Part shown: piece by piece, positions 17,160 to 24,754 of the stretch
Numbering within the stretch: position 1 is the stretch's first letter
Layout: each line of letters opens with the position of its first letter
Assembly: GCA_965215025.1 (NCBI GenBank)
Contig: CBDCCV010000001.1
Location: forward strand, 310,001-374,000
Length of the DNA: 64,000 bases
DNA from: CBDCCV01 sp965215025
GTDB lineage: Bacteria > Bacteroidota > Rhodothermia > Rhodothermales > Salinibacteraceae
Direction of reading: 5' to 3'
Program-made: the position numbers and the translations under genes
Notes under the pieces: generated by a model
The model's input: only the letters and a program-made list of their open reading frames with translations
Databases searched by the model: none
What the model was told of the DNA's origin: nothing

Positions 17160-17942
17160 GTGACGCTCTTCTTCTCTGACATGCACTTCGGCCGCCACGA
17201 CGCGGCTACGGAGCGGCTCTGCGAGGCTGACCTCATCGCCTGCCTGCGCGCCTTTGAGGACCGCGCCGAAAGGCTCCGCCTCCTCGGCGACGTGTTCGAC
17301 CAGTACATCGAGTACCGCCGCCTCGTGCCCAAAGGCTTTGTGCGCTTCCAGGCGCTTCTCGCGGAGTGGACGGACCGCGGCGTGCCCGTCACCTACCTCG
17401 TCGGCAACCACGACCCGTGGCACCGCGACTACTTCGAGACAGAACTCGGTGTGCGCGTGCGCTTCGACCCGTGGGTTGAGCGGGTGGGCGGCGTCTCCGT
17501 CTACCTCGCCCACGGCGACGCGGCGGACCCAACGACGCCGCTTTACGCGCGGCTGCGCCCGATCCTGCGCCACCCCGTGCCCGTGGCCCTCTACGAATAC
17601 CTCCTGCCCGGCGACACCGGATTCGCCCTGGCGCGCTGGCTCAACGGCCGCTTCCACAGCGAGACGCCTGACCCCGAGCGCGTCGAGGGCCTGCGCCGTC
17701 ACGCCCGCCGGATGCTCGCTCAAACCGGCGCCGACGTCGCCGTCATGGGACACAGCCACGTGCCCGAACAACGCGCGTGGCCGGAGGGGCGCTATCTCAA
17801 CCTCGGCGCGTGGTACAGCGGGCGCACCTTTGGCGCGCTGGACGGGTCCGATTTGCGGCTCCTCCGGTGGAACGGCAGCGAGGCTCACGTCATTGAAACG
17901 GCGGCTCACCCATCGGCGCAATCTTTGCAGCGCGCCGAGTGA
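17160..17942 (+). CDS. UDP-2,3-diacylglucosamine diphosphatase-like metallophosphoesterase (LpxH-like)
   Basis: A 260-residue calcineurin-like phosphoesterase with all metal motifs: FFSDMHFG (Asp-x-His), GDVFD, GNHD, the AHGD His, and GHSHVPEQ. The spacing and the DMHFG and GDVFD..Y patterns resemble LpxH, which hydrolyses UDP-diacylglucosamine to lipid X in lipid A synthesis. The chosen start is the GTG at 17160, one residue before TLFFSD. A longer frame from 17055 would begin inside the palindrome at 17038-17066 and add unstructured sequence. It sits between two class A PBP genes, which fits an envelope role. LpxH identity is an inference from motifs and context. Confidence 0.8.
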   Translation: MTLFFSDMHFGRHDAATERLCEADLIACLRAFEDRAERLRLLGDVFDQYIEYRRLVPKGFVRFQALLAEWTDRGVPVTYLVGNHDPWHRDYFETELGVRVRFDPWVERVGGVSVYLAHGDAADPTTPLYARLRPILRHPVPVALYEYLLPGDTGFALARWLNGRFHSETPDPERVEGLRRHARRMLAQTGADVAVMGHSHVPEQRAWPEGRYLNLGAWYSGRTFGALDGSDLRLLRWNGSEAHVIETAAHPSAQSLQRAE

Positions 17943-18003
17943 GCGCCGCCCCCCTCTGCCCCCGCCGCGCGCCGGCCCTTTTCCCCCTCCGCACCGCCCC
18001 GTC

Positions 18004-20352
18004 ATGGCTGACAAGCACCCCTACTCCGAGGACGAACTGAGCCGCTACTTTAGCGACCCCGAGGCCCGCCGCCAAGGCGAGCCGTCCCCGGCCGAGCGGC
18101 CCAAGAGCGGCGTGCGCGGCTTTTTCCACCGGCGCATCCGCAACCCGAAGCTGGCGCAGGCGGCCGCCGCGCTCTCGGTCCTGGCGGGCCTGGTGCTGGC
18201 CGTCGTGCTCGTGGTGGGCCTCTACATGCTCACCCTGACGGACGACCTGCCGCCCATCCAGAAGCTCGAAGACCCGAGCTACCAGCTCGCCACCGTCGCC
18301 TACACGGCTGACGGGAAGGTGCTGGCGCGTTACGCCCGCGAGAATCGCTCCTGGGCCTCCTTTGACGAGATCTCGCCGCACGCCGTCAACGCCCTCGTCG
18401 CCACCGAGGACCGGCGCTTTTACGACCACTGGGGCATCGACATGCGCGGCATCGCCGGGGCGGTGCAGGACGCCGTGACGGAGTTCGACCTGCGCGGCGC
18501 CTCGACCATCTCGCAGCAGCTGGCGCGCAACCTCTACAACGAGGAGATCGGCTTCGAGATCACCGTCCCGCGCAAGCTCAAAGAGATGGTCACCGCCGTC
18601 GAACTCGAACGGCGCTACACCAAGCGCGAGATCATCGAGATGTACCTCAACACGGTGCCGTTCCTTTACAACGCCTACGGCATCGAGGCCGCCGCCGAGA
18701 CGTACTTCGGCAAGAGCGCGCCCGAGCTGGACGCGCTCGAATCCGCCACGCTCATCGGGATGCTCAAGGCGCCGTCGTTCTACAACCCCATCAAAAACCC
18801 GGAGAACGCCCGCCAGCGCCGCAACGTCGTCCTCTCGCAGATGGTCAAGCGCGGCTTCCTCAAAGAGGGCTTCTACGAGGCGCACAAGGACGACCCCGTC
18901 GAAACGGATTACCACTCCGTCGAACTCGACGCGAGCCTGGCGCCGTACTTCGCCGAGTACGTGCGCACCTGGATGCAAAACTGGTCCAAGGAGAACGGCT
19001 ACGACTTCTACGAGGACGGCCTGCGCGTCTACACCACGCTCGACTCGAAGATGCAGGAGCTGGCCTCGGCCGCCGTCCAGGAGCAGATGGACGGCCTTCA
19101 GGCCGTGGTCGATTACGAGTGGAGCCGCAGCGGGGACTACTACCTCGGCAAGGACCCGGCCGACTACGTGAAGCAGACGGGCTACGAGCCGTTCGACTAC
19201 TTCTTCAAGGCCAAACGGGAAGAGGCGCGCGCCTTCCTGCGCGAGACCTCGCGTTACGAGCACCTGCGCGAAACGGGCGTGAGCGAGAAGGAGGCCTACG
19301 AGCAGCTTTTCGCCGACGACGCGTTCATGGACTCGCTCCGCACCGAGAAGACGCGCCTGGAGGCCGGCCTCGTCTCCATGGACCCGAAGAGCGGCTACGT
19401 CAAGGTGTGGGTGGGCGGGCGCAACTTCACCGATGAGAAGTACGACAAGGTCGCCATCGCCAAGCGGCAGCCCGGCTCCACGTTCAAGCCGTTCGTCTAC
19501 ACCGCCGCCGTCGATAACGGGTACTCGCCCTACTACACCGTGCGCGACAGCGTCTACTCGTACAGAACGGGCGACGGCAAGATCTGGGCGCCGGAGAACT
19601 TCGACGGCTCCACGGGGCAGATGACGACGCTCTCGCAGGGCTTGGCGCAGTCGAAGAACACGATCACGGCGCGCGTGATCACCACGCTCGTCAACCCGCA
19701 GACGGTCTCGTTCTACGCCCGGCGCATGGGCGTGCGCGAGAGCGAGCTGCAGGAGGTGCCGGCGCTGGGCCTGGGCGCGAGCGAGGTCACCCTCTTGGAG
19801 ATGGTGGCCGCGTACTCGACGCTCGCCAACGGCGGCCTCTACTACGCGCCGACGGTCGTAACCCGCATCGAGGACCGCCACGGCAACGTGCTCTTCGAGG
19901 CGCAGCCCGCCCCCGAGGAAGCCCTGCCCGAGGCCACCGCCTACACCATCGTGGACATGATGCGCGGCGTAGTGGACTACGGCACGGGCCAGCGCATCCG
20001 CTGGCAGTTCGGCCTGGGCAACTACGACCTCGCCGGCAAGACCGGCACCACGCAGGAGAGCGCCGACGGCTGGTTCATGCTCATGCACCCCGACCTCGTC
20101 ACCGGCGCGTGGGTCGGCTTCAACGACCGGCGCGTCACCTTCCGCTCGAACTTCTGGGGCCAGGGCGCCCATAACGCCCTCTTCGTCGTGGGCGACTACT
20201 TCAAGCGCCTGACCGAGTCCGAGGAGATCGGCATCACGAACGAGCAGTTTCCCCTGCCCGAGGCCTACGGCGGCATGGCCGGCAACCTCCGCCGCGCCAG
20301 CACCGACGGCGGCGCCGGCAGCGACGACGACGACGGGCGCGTGGGATGGTGA
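18004..20352 (+). CDS. Class A penicillin-binding protein (bifunctional transglycosylase/transpeptidase), paralogue 2
   Basis: A 782-residue PBP1-type peptidoglycan synthase. A cytoplasmic N-terminus with DELSRYFSDPE precedes a single membrane helix (about 58-80). The GT51 domain has Glu135 in ATEDRRFYDH and GASTISQQLARNLYN. The transpeptidase motifs are STFK (Ser492), SKN and KTGTT (679-683). It is strongly similar to the paralogue at 14695-17025 throughout, so they arose by duplication. It differs in the GT motif (SQQ against TMQ) and ends in an acidic Asp-rich tail. The start is ATG at 18004; upstream in-frame sequence belongs to the LpxH-like gene in another frame. Confidence 0.97.
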   Translation: MADKHPYSEDELSRYFSDPEARRQGEPSPAERPKSGVRGFFHRRIRNPKLAQAAAALSVLAGLVLAVVLVVGLYMLTLTDDLPPIQKLEDPSYQLATVAYTADGKVLARYARENRSWASFDEISPHAVNALVATEDRRFYDHWGIDMRGIAGAVQDAVTEFDLRGASTISQQLARNLYNEEIGFEITVPRKLKEMVTAVELERRYTKREIIEMYLNTVPFLYNAYGIEAAAETYFGKSAPELDALESATLIGMLKAPSFYNPIKNPENARQRRNVVLSQMVKRGFLKEGFYEAHKDDPVETDYHSVELDASLAPYFAEYVRTWMQNWSKENGYDFYEDGLRVYTTLDSKMQELASAAVQEQMDGLQAVVDYEWSRSGDYYLGKDPADYVKQTGYEPFDYFFKAKREEARAFLRETSRYEHLRETGVSEKEAYEQLFADDAFMDSLRTEKTRLEAGLVSMDPKSGYVKVWVGGRNFTDEKYDKVAIAKRQPGSTFKPFVYTAAVDNGYSPYYTVRDSVYSYRTGDGKIWAPENFDGSTGQMTTLSQGLAQSKNTITARVITTLVNPQTVSFYARRMGVRESELQEVPALGLGASEVTLLEMVAAYSTLANGGLYYAPTVVTRIEDRHGNVLFEAQPAPEEALPEATAYTIVDMMRGVVDYGTGQRIRWQFGLGNYDLAGKTGTTQESADGWFMLMHPDLVTGAWVGFNDRRVTFRSNFWGQGAHNALFVVGDYFKRLTESEEIGITNEQFPLPEAYGGMAGNLRRASTDGGAGSDDDDGRVGW

Positions 20353-20372
20353 TTCGATTTTGGATTTTAATC
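20351..20372. repeat. AT-rich heptad-like repeat (GATTTTGGATTTT type)
   Basis: TGATTCGATTTTGGATTTTA immediately after the PBP stop. It matches repeats at 13645, 24671 and 31439, and contributes the sequence just upstream of the DUF4160 gene start. Confidence 0.5.
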
Positions 20373-20381
20373 GCTGAGGTC

Positions 20382-20675
20382 TTGCCTACGCTCTCCCGGT
20401 TTTTCGGCATCGTGGTGTTCATGAACTACCGCGACCACAACCCGCCGCGCCCCGAGCGAACGCGAGGAAGTGCCCTTGGGGTGCATTTCCATGCCCGCTA
20501 CGGCGAGCAGGAGGTGATCGTGGAGATCGAAGGCGGCGCGGTCCGAGGTGAGATGTCAAAGCGCGCGCTCCGGCTCGTTCTGGAATGGTCCGAGCAGCAT
20601 GAAGCCGCGCTGATGCGGAACTGGCGTCTCGCGCGCGAGCGTAAGCCCCTCGAACCAATCCCTCCGCTTGACTGA
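20382..20675 (+). CDS. DUF4160 family protein with an internal 12-residue insertion
   Basis: A small protein of about 97 residues matching DUF4160. A TTG start at 20382 gives LPTLSRFFGIVVFMNYRDHN, which corresponds to the family opening MPTISRFYGI. GAGG at 20376-20379 is a weak ribosome-binding site. The usual DHNPPHFHARYGE core is split: NPP is followed by RPERTRGSALGV and then HFHARYGE, an apparent 36-bp in-frame insertion. The C-terminus KRALRLVLEWSEQHEAALMRNW is typical. DUF4160 and DUF2442 genes are commonly adjacent, and here the DUF2442 gene follows. They have been suggested to behave like toxin-antitoxin pairs, but the function is not established. Confidence 0.75.
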   Translation: MPTLSRFFGIVVFMNYRDHNPPRPERTRGSALGVHFHARYGEQEVIVEIEGGAVRGEMSKRALRLVLEWSEQHEAALMRNWRLARERKPLEPIPPLD

Positions 20676-20681
20676 CTTCCT

Positions 20682-20951
20682 ATGTCGCCCTGCACTCCAC
20701 TGCATCTCCTCCGCGTCGAGCACCTCGGCGGCCACCGCCTGATGGTGTCGTTCAGCGACGGCGCCGAGCGTGAGGTAGACCTCAGCGGCGAGCTTGACGG
20801 CCCCGTCTTCGAGCCGCTCCAAGACGAAGCCGTCTTTGCCGAGGCGTACCTGGACGAGGAAACGCGCACCGTAGCCTGACCGAACGGCGCCGACCTCGCG
20901 CCGGAGTTTCTTCGGGAGATCGGCAAGGAGGCAGCCTCCGCGCAGTCGTAG
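20682..20951 (+). pseudogene. DUF2442 gene interrupted by a TGA at the conserved Trp
   Basis: The first 65 codons (LLRVEHLGGHRLMVSFSDGAE onward) end at TGA 20877-20879. In frame after it come PNGADLAPEFL and a TAG at 20949-20951. In DUF2442 proteins this stretch reads W-P-N-G-A-D-x-A-P-E-F-L, so the stop stands exactly where the conserved Trp (TGG) is expected. The simplest reading is one G-to-A nonsense change. A sequencing error or TGA readthrough are alternatives; no other gene here suggests a recoded TGA. It directly follows the DUF4160 gene, its usual partner. Confidence 0.75.
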
Positions 20952-20971
20952 CCTATCAGCCTCAACCCGCA

Positions 20972-22252
20972 GTGAAGCTTTTACACACCGCCGACATCCA
21001 CCTCGGCTTTACGAATCACGGCCAGCGCGACCCGGAAACGGGCCTCTCGACGCGCCTCTTGGATTTCCAGCGCTCGTTCGCGTTCATGGTCGAGCGCGCG
21101 CTCGAAGAAGATGTGGACGCCTTCCTCTTCGCCGGCGACGCCTACCGCACGGCCGACCCCACGCCCACGCAACAGAAAATCTTCGCCGAGTGCCTGCGCC
21201 CCCTCGCCGAGGCGGGGATTCCGCTCGTCATGGTCGTCGGCAACCACGACCACCCCGTCACCTTTGGGAAAGCGTCGGCGCTCGACATCTTCCCCTACCT
21301 CACGGGGCGGGTGCACCTCTACCGCCGGCCGGGCCTGCACGTGGTCCCCACGAAGAGCGGCCCGTTGCAGATCGTGGCGATGCCGTGGCCCATCCGCAGC
21401 CTCATCCTCTCCAAAGAGGCGCACCGGAAAAAGTCGCCGCTGGAGCTGCGCCAGTTTATCGAGGACTACTACGCCAACTACGTCCAGCAGGCCGCAGGCG
21501 ACATCCACGCGCGGAAGGAGCGCTCGGGCGGCCACCGCCTCGACCCCGCCGCGCCGACGGTGCTTATGGGGCACTTCTCCGTGCAGGGCGCCAAGCTGGC
21601 CGGCTCTGAGCGAACGAGCCTCATCGCCCACGAGCCGAAGTTCACCGTGGGCCAGCTCGCCGTGCCGCCCATCGACTACGTGGCGCTCGGGCACATCCAC
21701 CAGCACCAGAACCGGAACGAAGACCCGGAAGGCATCCCCGTCGTCTACGCCGGCTCCATCGAGCGCGTCTCGTTCAAGGAATGGGACGAGCCGAAGGGTT
21801 TTGTTCTTTTGGAGATCACGGCGGAAAACGGCCGGAAAACGACGACCTTCGAGCACATCGAAACGCCCGCGCGCCGCTTCGTGGCCCTGAAGGCCGACGT
21901 GCGCGGCGTCTCGGAGCCGACGGAGGTGATCTTAGAAGCCATCGCCGCGAAGGACATTACGGACGCTGTCGTGCGCGTGCGCTACCACATCGACGAGGCG
22001 CAGGCGCCGAGCATCGACCTGGGCCGCATCCGCGCGGCGCTCCAAGAGGCGCACGTCGTGGCCGCCATCGAGCGCACCGTGGACGCGGCCGAGCGCGAGC
22101 AGCGCACCGTCGTCACGCGCGACGCCACGCTCAAAGACGCCCTCCGCCGCTACGTCGCCCAGCGCGAGGAGCTTGCCTCCGTCGAGGACGACCTCGTGGA
22201 GGCCGCCCTCGACATCGAGGCCGAGTACGAGGCCGCCCGCCGCGACGAGTAG
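20972..22252 (+). CDS. sbcD: Exonuclease SbcCD, D subunit
   Basis: A 426-residue nuclease subunit of the SbcD/Mre11 family, which with the SbcC ATPase cuts hairpins and processes double-strand ends. Motifs are LLHTADIHLG (Asp-x-His), FAGDAYR (GDxxR variant), VVGNHDHP, then MGHFSV and LGHIHQHQ. The C-terminal part (from about 290) is the extended capping and interaction region. sbcC is not adjacent; the next gene is an unrelated small acidic protein. The start MKLLHTADIHLG is the family norm. Confidence 0.93.
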   Translation: MKLLHTADIHLGFTNHGQRDPETGLSTRLLDFQRSFAFMVERALEEDVDAFLFAGDAYRTADPTPTQQKIFAECLRPLAEAGIPLVMVVGNHDHPVTFGKASALDIFPYLTGRVHLYRRPGLHVVPTKSGPLQIVAMPWPIRSLILSKEAHRKKSPLELRQFIEDYYANYVQQAAGDIHARKERSGGHRLDPAAPTVLMGHFSVQGAKLAGSERTSLIAHEPKFTVGQLAVPPIDYVALGHIHQHQNRNEDPEGIPVVYAGSIERVSFKEWDEPKGFVLLEITAENGRKTTTFEHIETPARRFVALKADVRGVSEPTEVILEAIAAKDITDAVVRVRYHIDEAQAPSIDLGRIRAALQEAHVVAAIERTVDAAEREQRTVVTRDATLKDALRRYVAQREELASVEDDLVEAALDIEAEYEAARRDE

Positions 22253-22376
22253 CCTTTGCTTTAGCGCCCCCTCACCTGAACGGTACACTTGGCCGGCGCC
22301 GCCGTTTGCACAGGGCCACGCGCGGTGCGTAGATTTCAGAGCAGGTCATCCCACCCTCCCATCAGCCCGCAGCCCC

Positions 22377-22919
22377 GTGAACGCCGAAGAGATCACCGTC
22401 GTCGTCCCCCGCAAGGAAAACGTGGTGGGGGAAGAAGAGCAGTCCGTAGCCGTGTGGCCGCTCGTGGAAGCGGCGCTCGAACGCCTCGAAGCCGACGACT
22501 CGACGCGCGAGGCCGCCCGCGCCGCCATTGAAACGAGCGACGGCTGCGTCGTCCTGGCGAACTTCCTCGACAGCGCCGCGCAAGACGCCGAGGCCGGCGC
22601 CGGGCGCCCGGACGCCCGCTACCGCGTCCCGCTCCTGGTCCTGGCCGCCGAAAAAGCACGGGAGGACGACGGCGCCGACTCCGTCTACGACGCCGAGGCC
22701 GGGATGCTCTACTTCGAGACGGACGACGACTCCTTCGCCTTTGACGTGGATAAGGACTGGACCGTCAATTGGCCCGCCGTGGCCGATGAGGAGATCGCAG
22801 GCTACGAGTGGACCGGCATCGAGAACCGCACCTGGGCGCTCGACAAGCTCATGGACTACCTCGACAGTTCCATTGACATCGACGACTACCTCGTGGACGA
22901 CGACGAGGACGAGGCATAG
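22377..22919 (+). CDS. Acidic protein of unknown function
   Basis: A 180-residue soluble protein, strongly acidic at the C-terminus (IDIDDYLVDDDEDEA). The GTG at 22377 is the likely start. Upstream sequence in the same frame overlaps sbcD and is Pro/Ser-rich. It contains repeated ANFLDSAAQDAEAG-like helical and DDDSFAFDVDKDW segments. No family was recognised. It is transcribed with sbcD and the following lipoprotein, with a gap of about 125 bp before it. Confidence 0.7.
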   Translation: MNAEEITVVVPRKENVVGEEEQSVAVWPLVEAALERLEADDSTREAARAAIETSDGCVVLANFLDSAAQDAEAGAGRPDARYRVPLLVLAAEKAREDDGADSVYDAEAGMLYFETDDDSFAFDVDKDWTVNWPAVADEEIAGYEWTGIENRTWALDKLMDYLDSSIDIDDYLVDDDEDEA

Positions 22920-22991
22920 ACCACGCCTGTCGCATCCGCAGAAACGCGGCATCCCGTGCCCCTGCCGCCGTTTGAGCAAAACCGGCCCGTC

Positions 22992-23366
22992 ATGCTACGC
23001 TTCCCGGTGCCGATCTTTCGCGCCGCTGCCGCCCTGCTTCTGCTAGCCGGGCCGGTCATGGCAGCGGGCTGCGCCTCGTCGGAGGGCGCGCAAAACGGCA
23101 GCGAGCAGCCCGAGACGCGGCTGCGCGTCGAGAACCGGAGCGGGCAGATGATGACGATCTACGCCCTGCGCTCGTCGCAGCGCGTGCGCCTTGGGCAGGT
23201 CTCCGGCTACGACGAGGCCACGTTCACCCTGCCGGACTACCTTGTGCGCGGCCTGGCCTCGCTGCGCTTCCTGGCCGACCCGCTCGCCGGCAGCCGCTCG
23301 CCCGTGAGCCAGGAGATCCTCGTCGAGCCGGGCGACACGGTCGAGCTGCTGATCCCGAGCTACTGA
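22992..23366 (+). CDS. Small lipoprotein of unknown function
   Basis: A 124-residue predicted lipoprotein. The start at 22992 gives MLRFPVPIFRAAAALLLLAG, then the lipobox VMAAGC with the lipidated Cys at about 27 and a short Ser/Gly linker. The mature domain (LRVENRSGQMMTIYALRSSQ onward) is predicted all-beta and ends in VEPGDTVELLIPSY. Its 3' end overlaps the convergent ispE gene by 7 bp. No family was recognised. Confidence 0.75.
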   Translation: MLRFPVPIFRAAAALLLLAGPVMAAGCASSEGAQNGSEQPETRLRVENRSGQMMTIYALRSSQRVRLGQVSGYDEATFTLPDYLVRGLASLRFLADPLAGSRSPVSQEILVEPGDTVELLIPSY

Positions 23367-24214
23367 AGCGCGCCGTGCCAGACGCGGAGGCCGCTCTGCC
23401 GTGCCGCCTCCGCCGCGGCCTCCGCCGCCGCGCCGCTCTCGAACACGCCGAACACCGCCGAGCCGGAGCCGGAAAGCGCCGCGTAACCTGCGCCCGCCTC
23501 CGCGAGCAGCCCCTTCGCCGCGCGGATGGACGGATGGCGCTCCAGCACCGGCGCCTCGAAGTCGTTCACGAGTTCGGCCCGCCAGCGCGCCAGATCGTTC
23601 GAGCGGACGACGGCGCGCAGGTCAGGCCGGTTCTCATCATTGGGCGTGACCCAGCCGTACGCCTCGGCCGTCGCCACCTGCTCCTCCGGCGCGACGACGA
23701 CGAGCGCGAAGGGCAGCCCGTACGGATCGCCCGCGGCGTCGGTGAGCGGTTCCAGCTTTTCGCCGCGCCCGGTGGCGTAGGCGGCGGGTTCGCTCAGCAG
23801 AAAAAAGGGCACGTCCGAGCCGATAGCGGCGGCAATCTCGCGGAGCGCCTCATCGGAGGCGTCGAGGCGCCACCCTTCGGCCAGGAGGCGCAGCGTGGCT
23901 GCCGCATCGCTCGACCCGCCGCCGAGGCCGGCGCCGTAGGGCAGCCTCTTCTCCAGATGCAGCTTGGCGCCCTTTTCCACGCCGAACGCCTCGGCCAGCC
24001 GCCGCGCCGCGCGGACGCAGAGGTTGCCCTCATCCGTCGGCAGCGCGGGGTCGGAGCAAGTGAAGGAAAAGCTTTCGGCCGGCTCGGCTGTGAGGCGGTC
24101 GGCCCAGGGGAGGCGCAGGAAAACGGTTTCGAGGTCGTGGTAGCCGTCGGCGCGCTTGCGCAAGACGTGCAGGCCGAGGTTGATCTTGGCAGGCGCGCGG
24201 CGTTCGAGCATCAT
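23360..24214 (-). CDS. ispE: 4-diphosphocytidyl-2-C-methyl-D-erythritol kinase
   Basis: The GHMP kinase of the MEP isoprenoid pathway, about 284 residues. MLERRAPAKINLGLHVLRKR carries the catalytic Lys region, LPYGAGLGGGSSDAAA is the ATP-binding GHMP motif, and LSGSGSAVFGVF is the C-terminal motif. Its ATG overlaps the dut stop codon (ATGATG/TGA), so the two genes are translationally coupled. Unlike the galactokinase-like GHMP protein at 567-1694, every catalytic motif is intact here. The 3' end overlaps the convergent lipoprotein gene by 7 bp. Confidence 0.96.
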   Translation of the reverse strand: MMLERRAPAKINLGLHVLRKRADGYHDLETVFLRLPWADRLTAEPAESFSFTCSDPALPTDEGNLCVRAARRLAEAFGVEKGAKLHLEKRLPYGAGLGGGSSDAAATLRLLAEGWRLDASDEALREIAAAIGSDVPFFLLSEPAAYATGRGEKLEPLTDAAGDPYGLPFALVVVAPEEQVATAEAYGWVTPNDENRPDLRAVVRSNDLARWRAELVNDFEAPVLERHPSIRAAKGLLAEAGAGYAALSGSGSAVFGVFESGAAAEAAAEAARQSGLRVWHGALQ

Positions 24215-24672
24215 CCCTGCCCCGTCGAGCCGAAGCCGCCGGCGCCGCGCTCGGTGGCTTCGAGCGCTTCCGCGACCTGCCACTCCACCTGCGCGTAGCG
24301 GGCCACGACGAGCTGCGCGATCCGCTCGCCGCGCCGGATGACGAACGGCTCCTCGCCCAAGTTCACCAGAAGCACCTTGCACTCGCCTCTGTAATCCGAA
24401 TCAATGGTCCCCGGACTGTTGAGCACGGTGACGCCGTGCCGATGCGCGAGGCCGCTGCGCGGGCGCACCTGCCCCTCAGTGCCGGGCGGGAGAGCGATCT
24501 TCAAACCCGTGGGCACGAGCGCGCGGGCGCCGGGCGCGAGCGTGATCGGCTTGTCTTTAGGCACGGCGGCGCGCAGGTCCATGCCGGCCGAGCGCGCGGT
24601 GGCCGCCTCCGGCAGGTCCAGCCCCTCGGCGTGCGGCAAGCGTTCGAGGGGGACGGTGGGGCGGTTTTCCAT
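24211..24672 (-). CDS. dut: dUTP diphosphatase
   Basis: Hydrolyses dUTP to dUMP, protecting DNA from uracil and feeding thymidylate synthesis. It has 153 residues, forming the trimeric all-beta type. The five motifs are visible: ARSAGMDLRA (1), RPRSGLAHRHG (2), LNSPGTIDSDYRGE (3), RRGERIAQLVV (4) and the C-terminal RGAGGFGSTG (5). The ATG at 24672 is the start; it abuts an AT-rich inverted repeat that fills the gap to the upstream transporter gene. Confidence 0.97.
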   Translation of the reverse strand: MENRPTVPLERLPHAEGLDLPEAATARSAGMDLRAAVPKDKPITLAPGARALVPTGLKIALPPGTEGQVRPRSGLAHRHGVTVLNSPGTIDSDYRGECKVLLVNLGEEPFVIRRGERIAQLVVARYAQVEWQVAEALEATERGAGGFGSTGQG

Positions 24673-24754
24673 TTCGGATTTTAGACTGCGGATTTCGGAT
24701 TGCGCCGGCGCGAAGGATGACCCAAAGTCCAAAATCGCCAATCCAAAATCACTC
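24671..24754. repeat. AT-rich inverted repeat between dtpT and dut
   Basis: ATTTCGGATTTTAGACTGCG (24671 onward) continues with a GATTTCGGATTG run. It faces AAAGTCCAAAATCGCCAATC and CAAAATCAC (24724-24751), giving an imperfect hairpin of heptad-like GGATTTT units. It occupies the entire gap between the transporter stop and the dut start. Related arms lie at 31439-31527. Confidence 0.65.

Noticed and set aside
17890..20172. A 760-codon open frame on the minus strand opposite the second PBP
   Set aside because: Antisense shadow of a gene with all PBP motifs; composition is Val/Arg/Gly-rich without any domain.
20877..20879. TGA recoding (selenocysteine or Trp) in the DUF2442 gene
   Set aside because: The conserved residue is Trp, no SECIS-like structure was noted after it, and TGA serves as an ordinary stop in many neighbouring genes.
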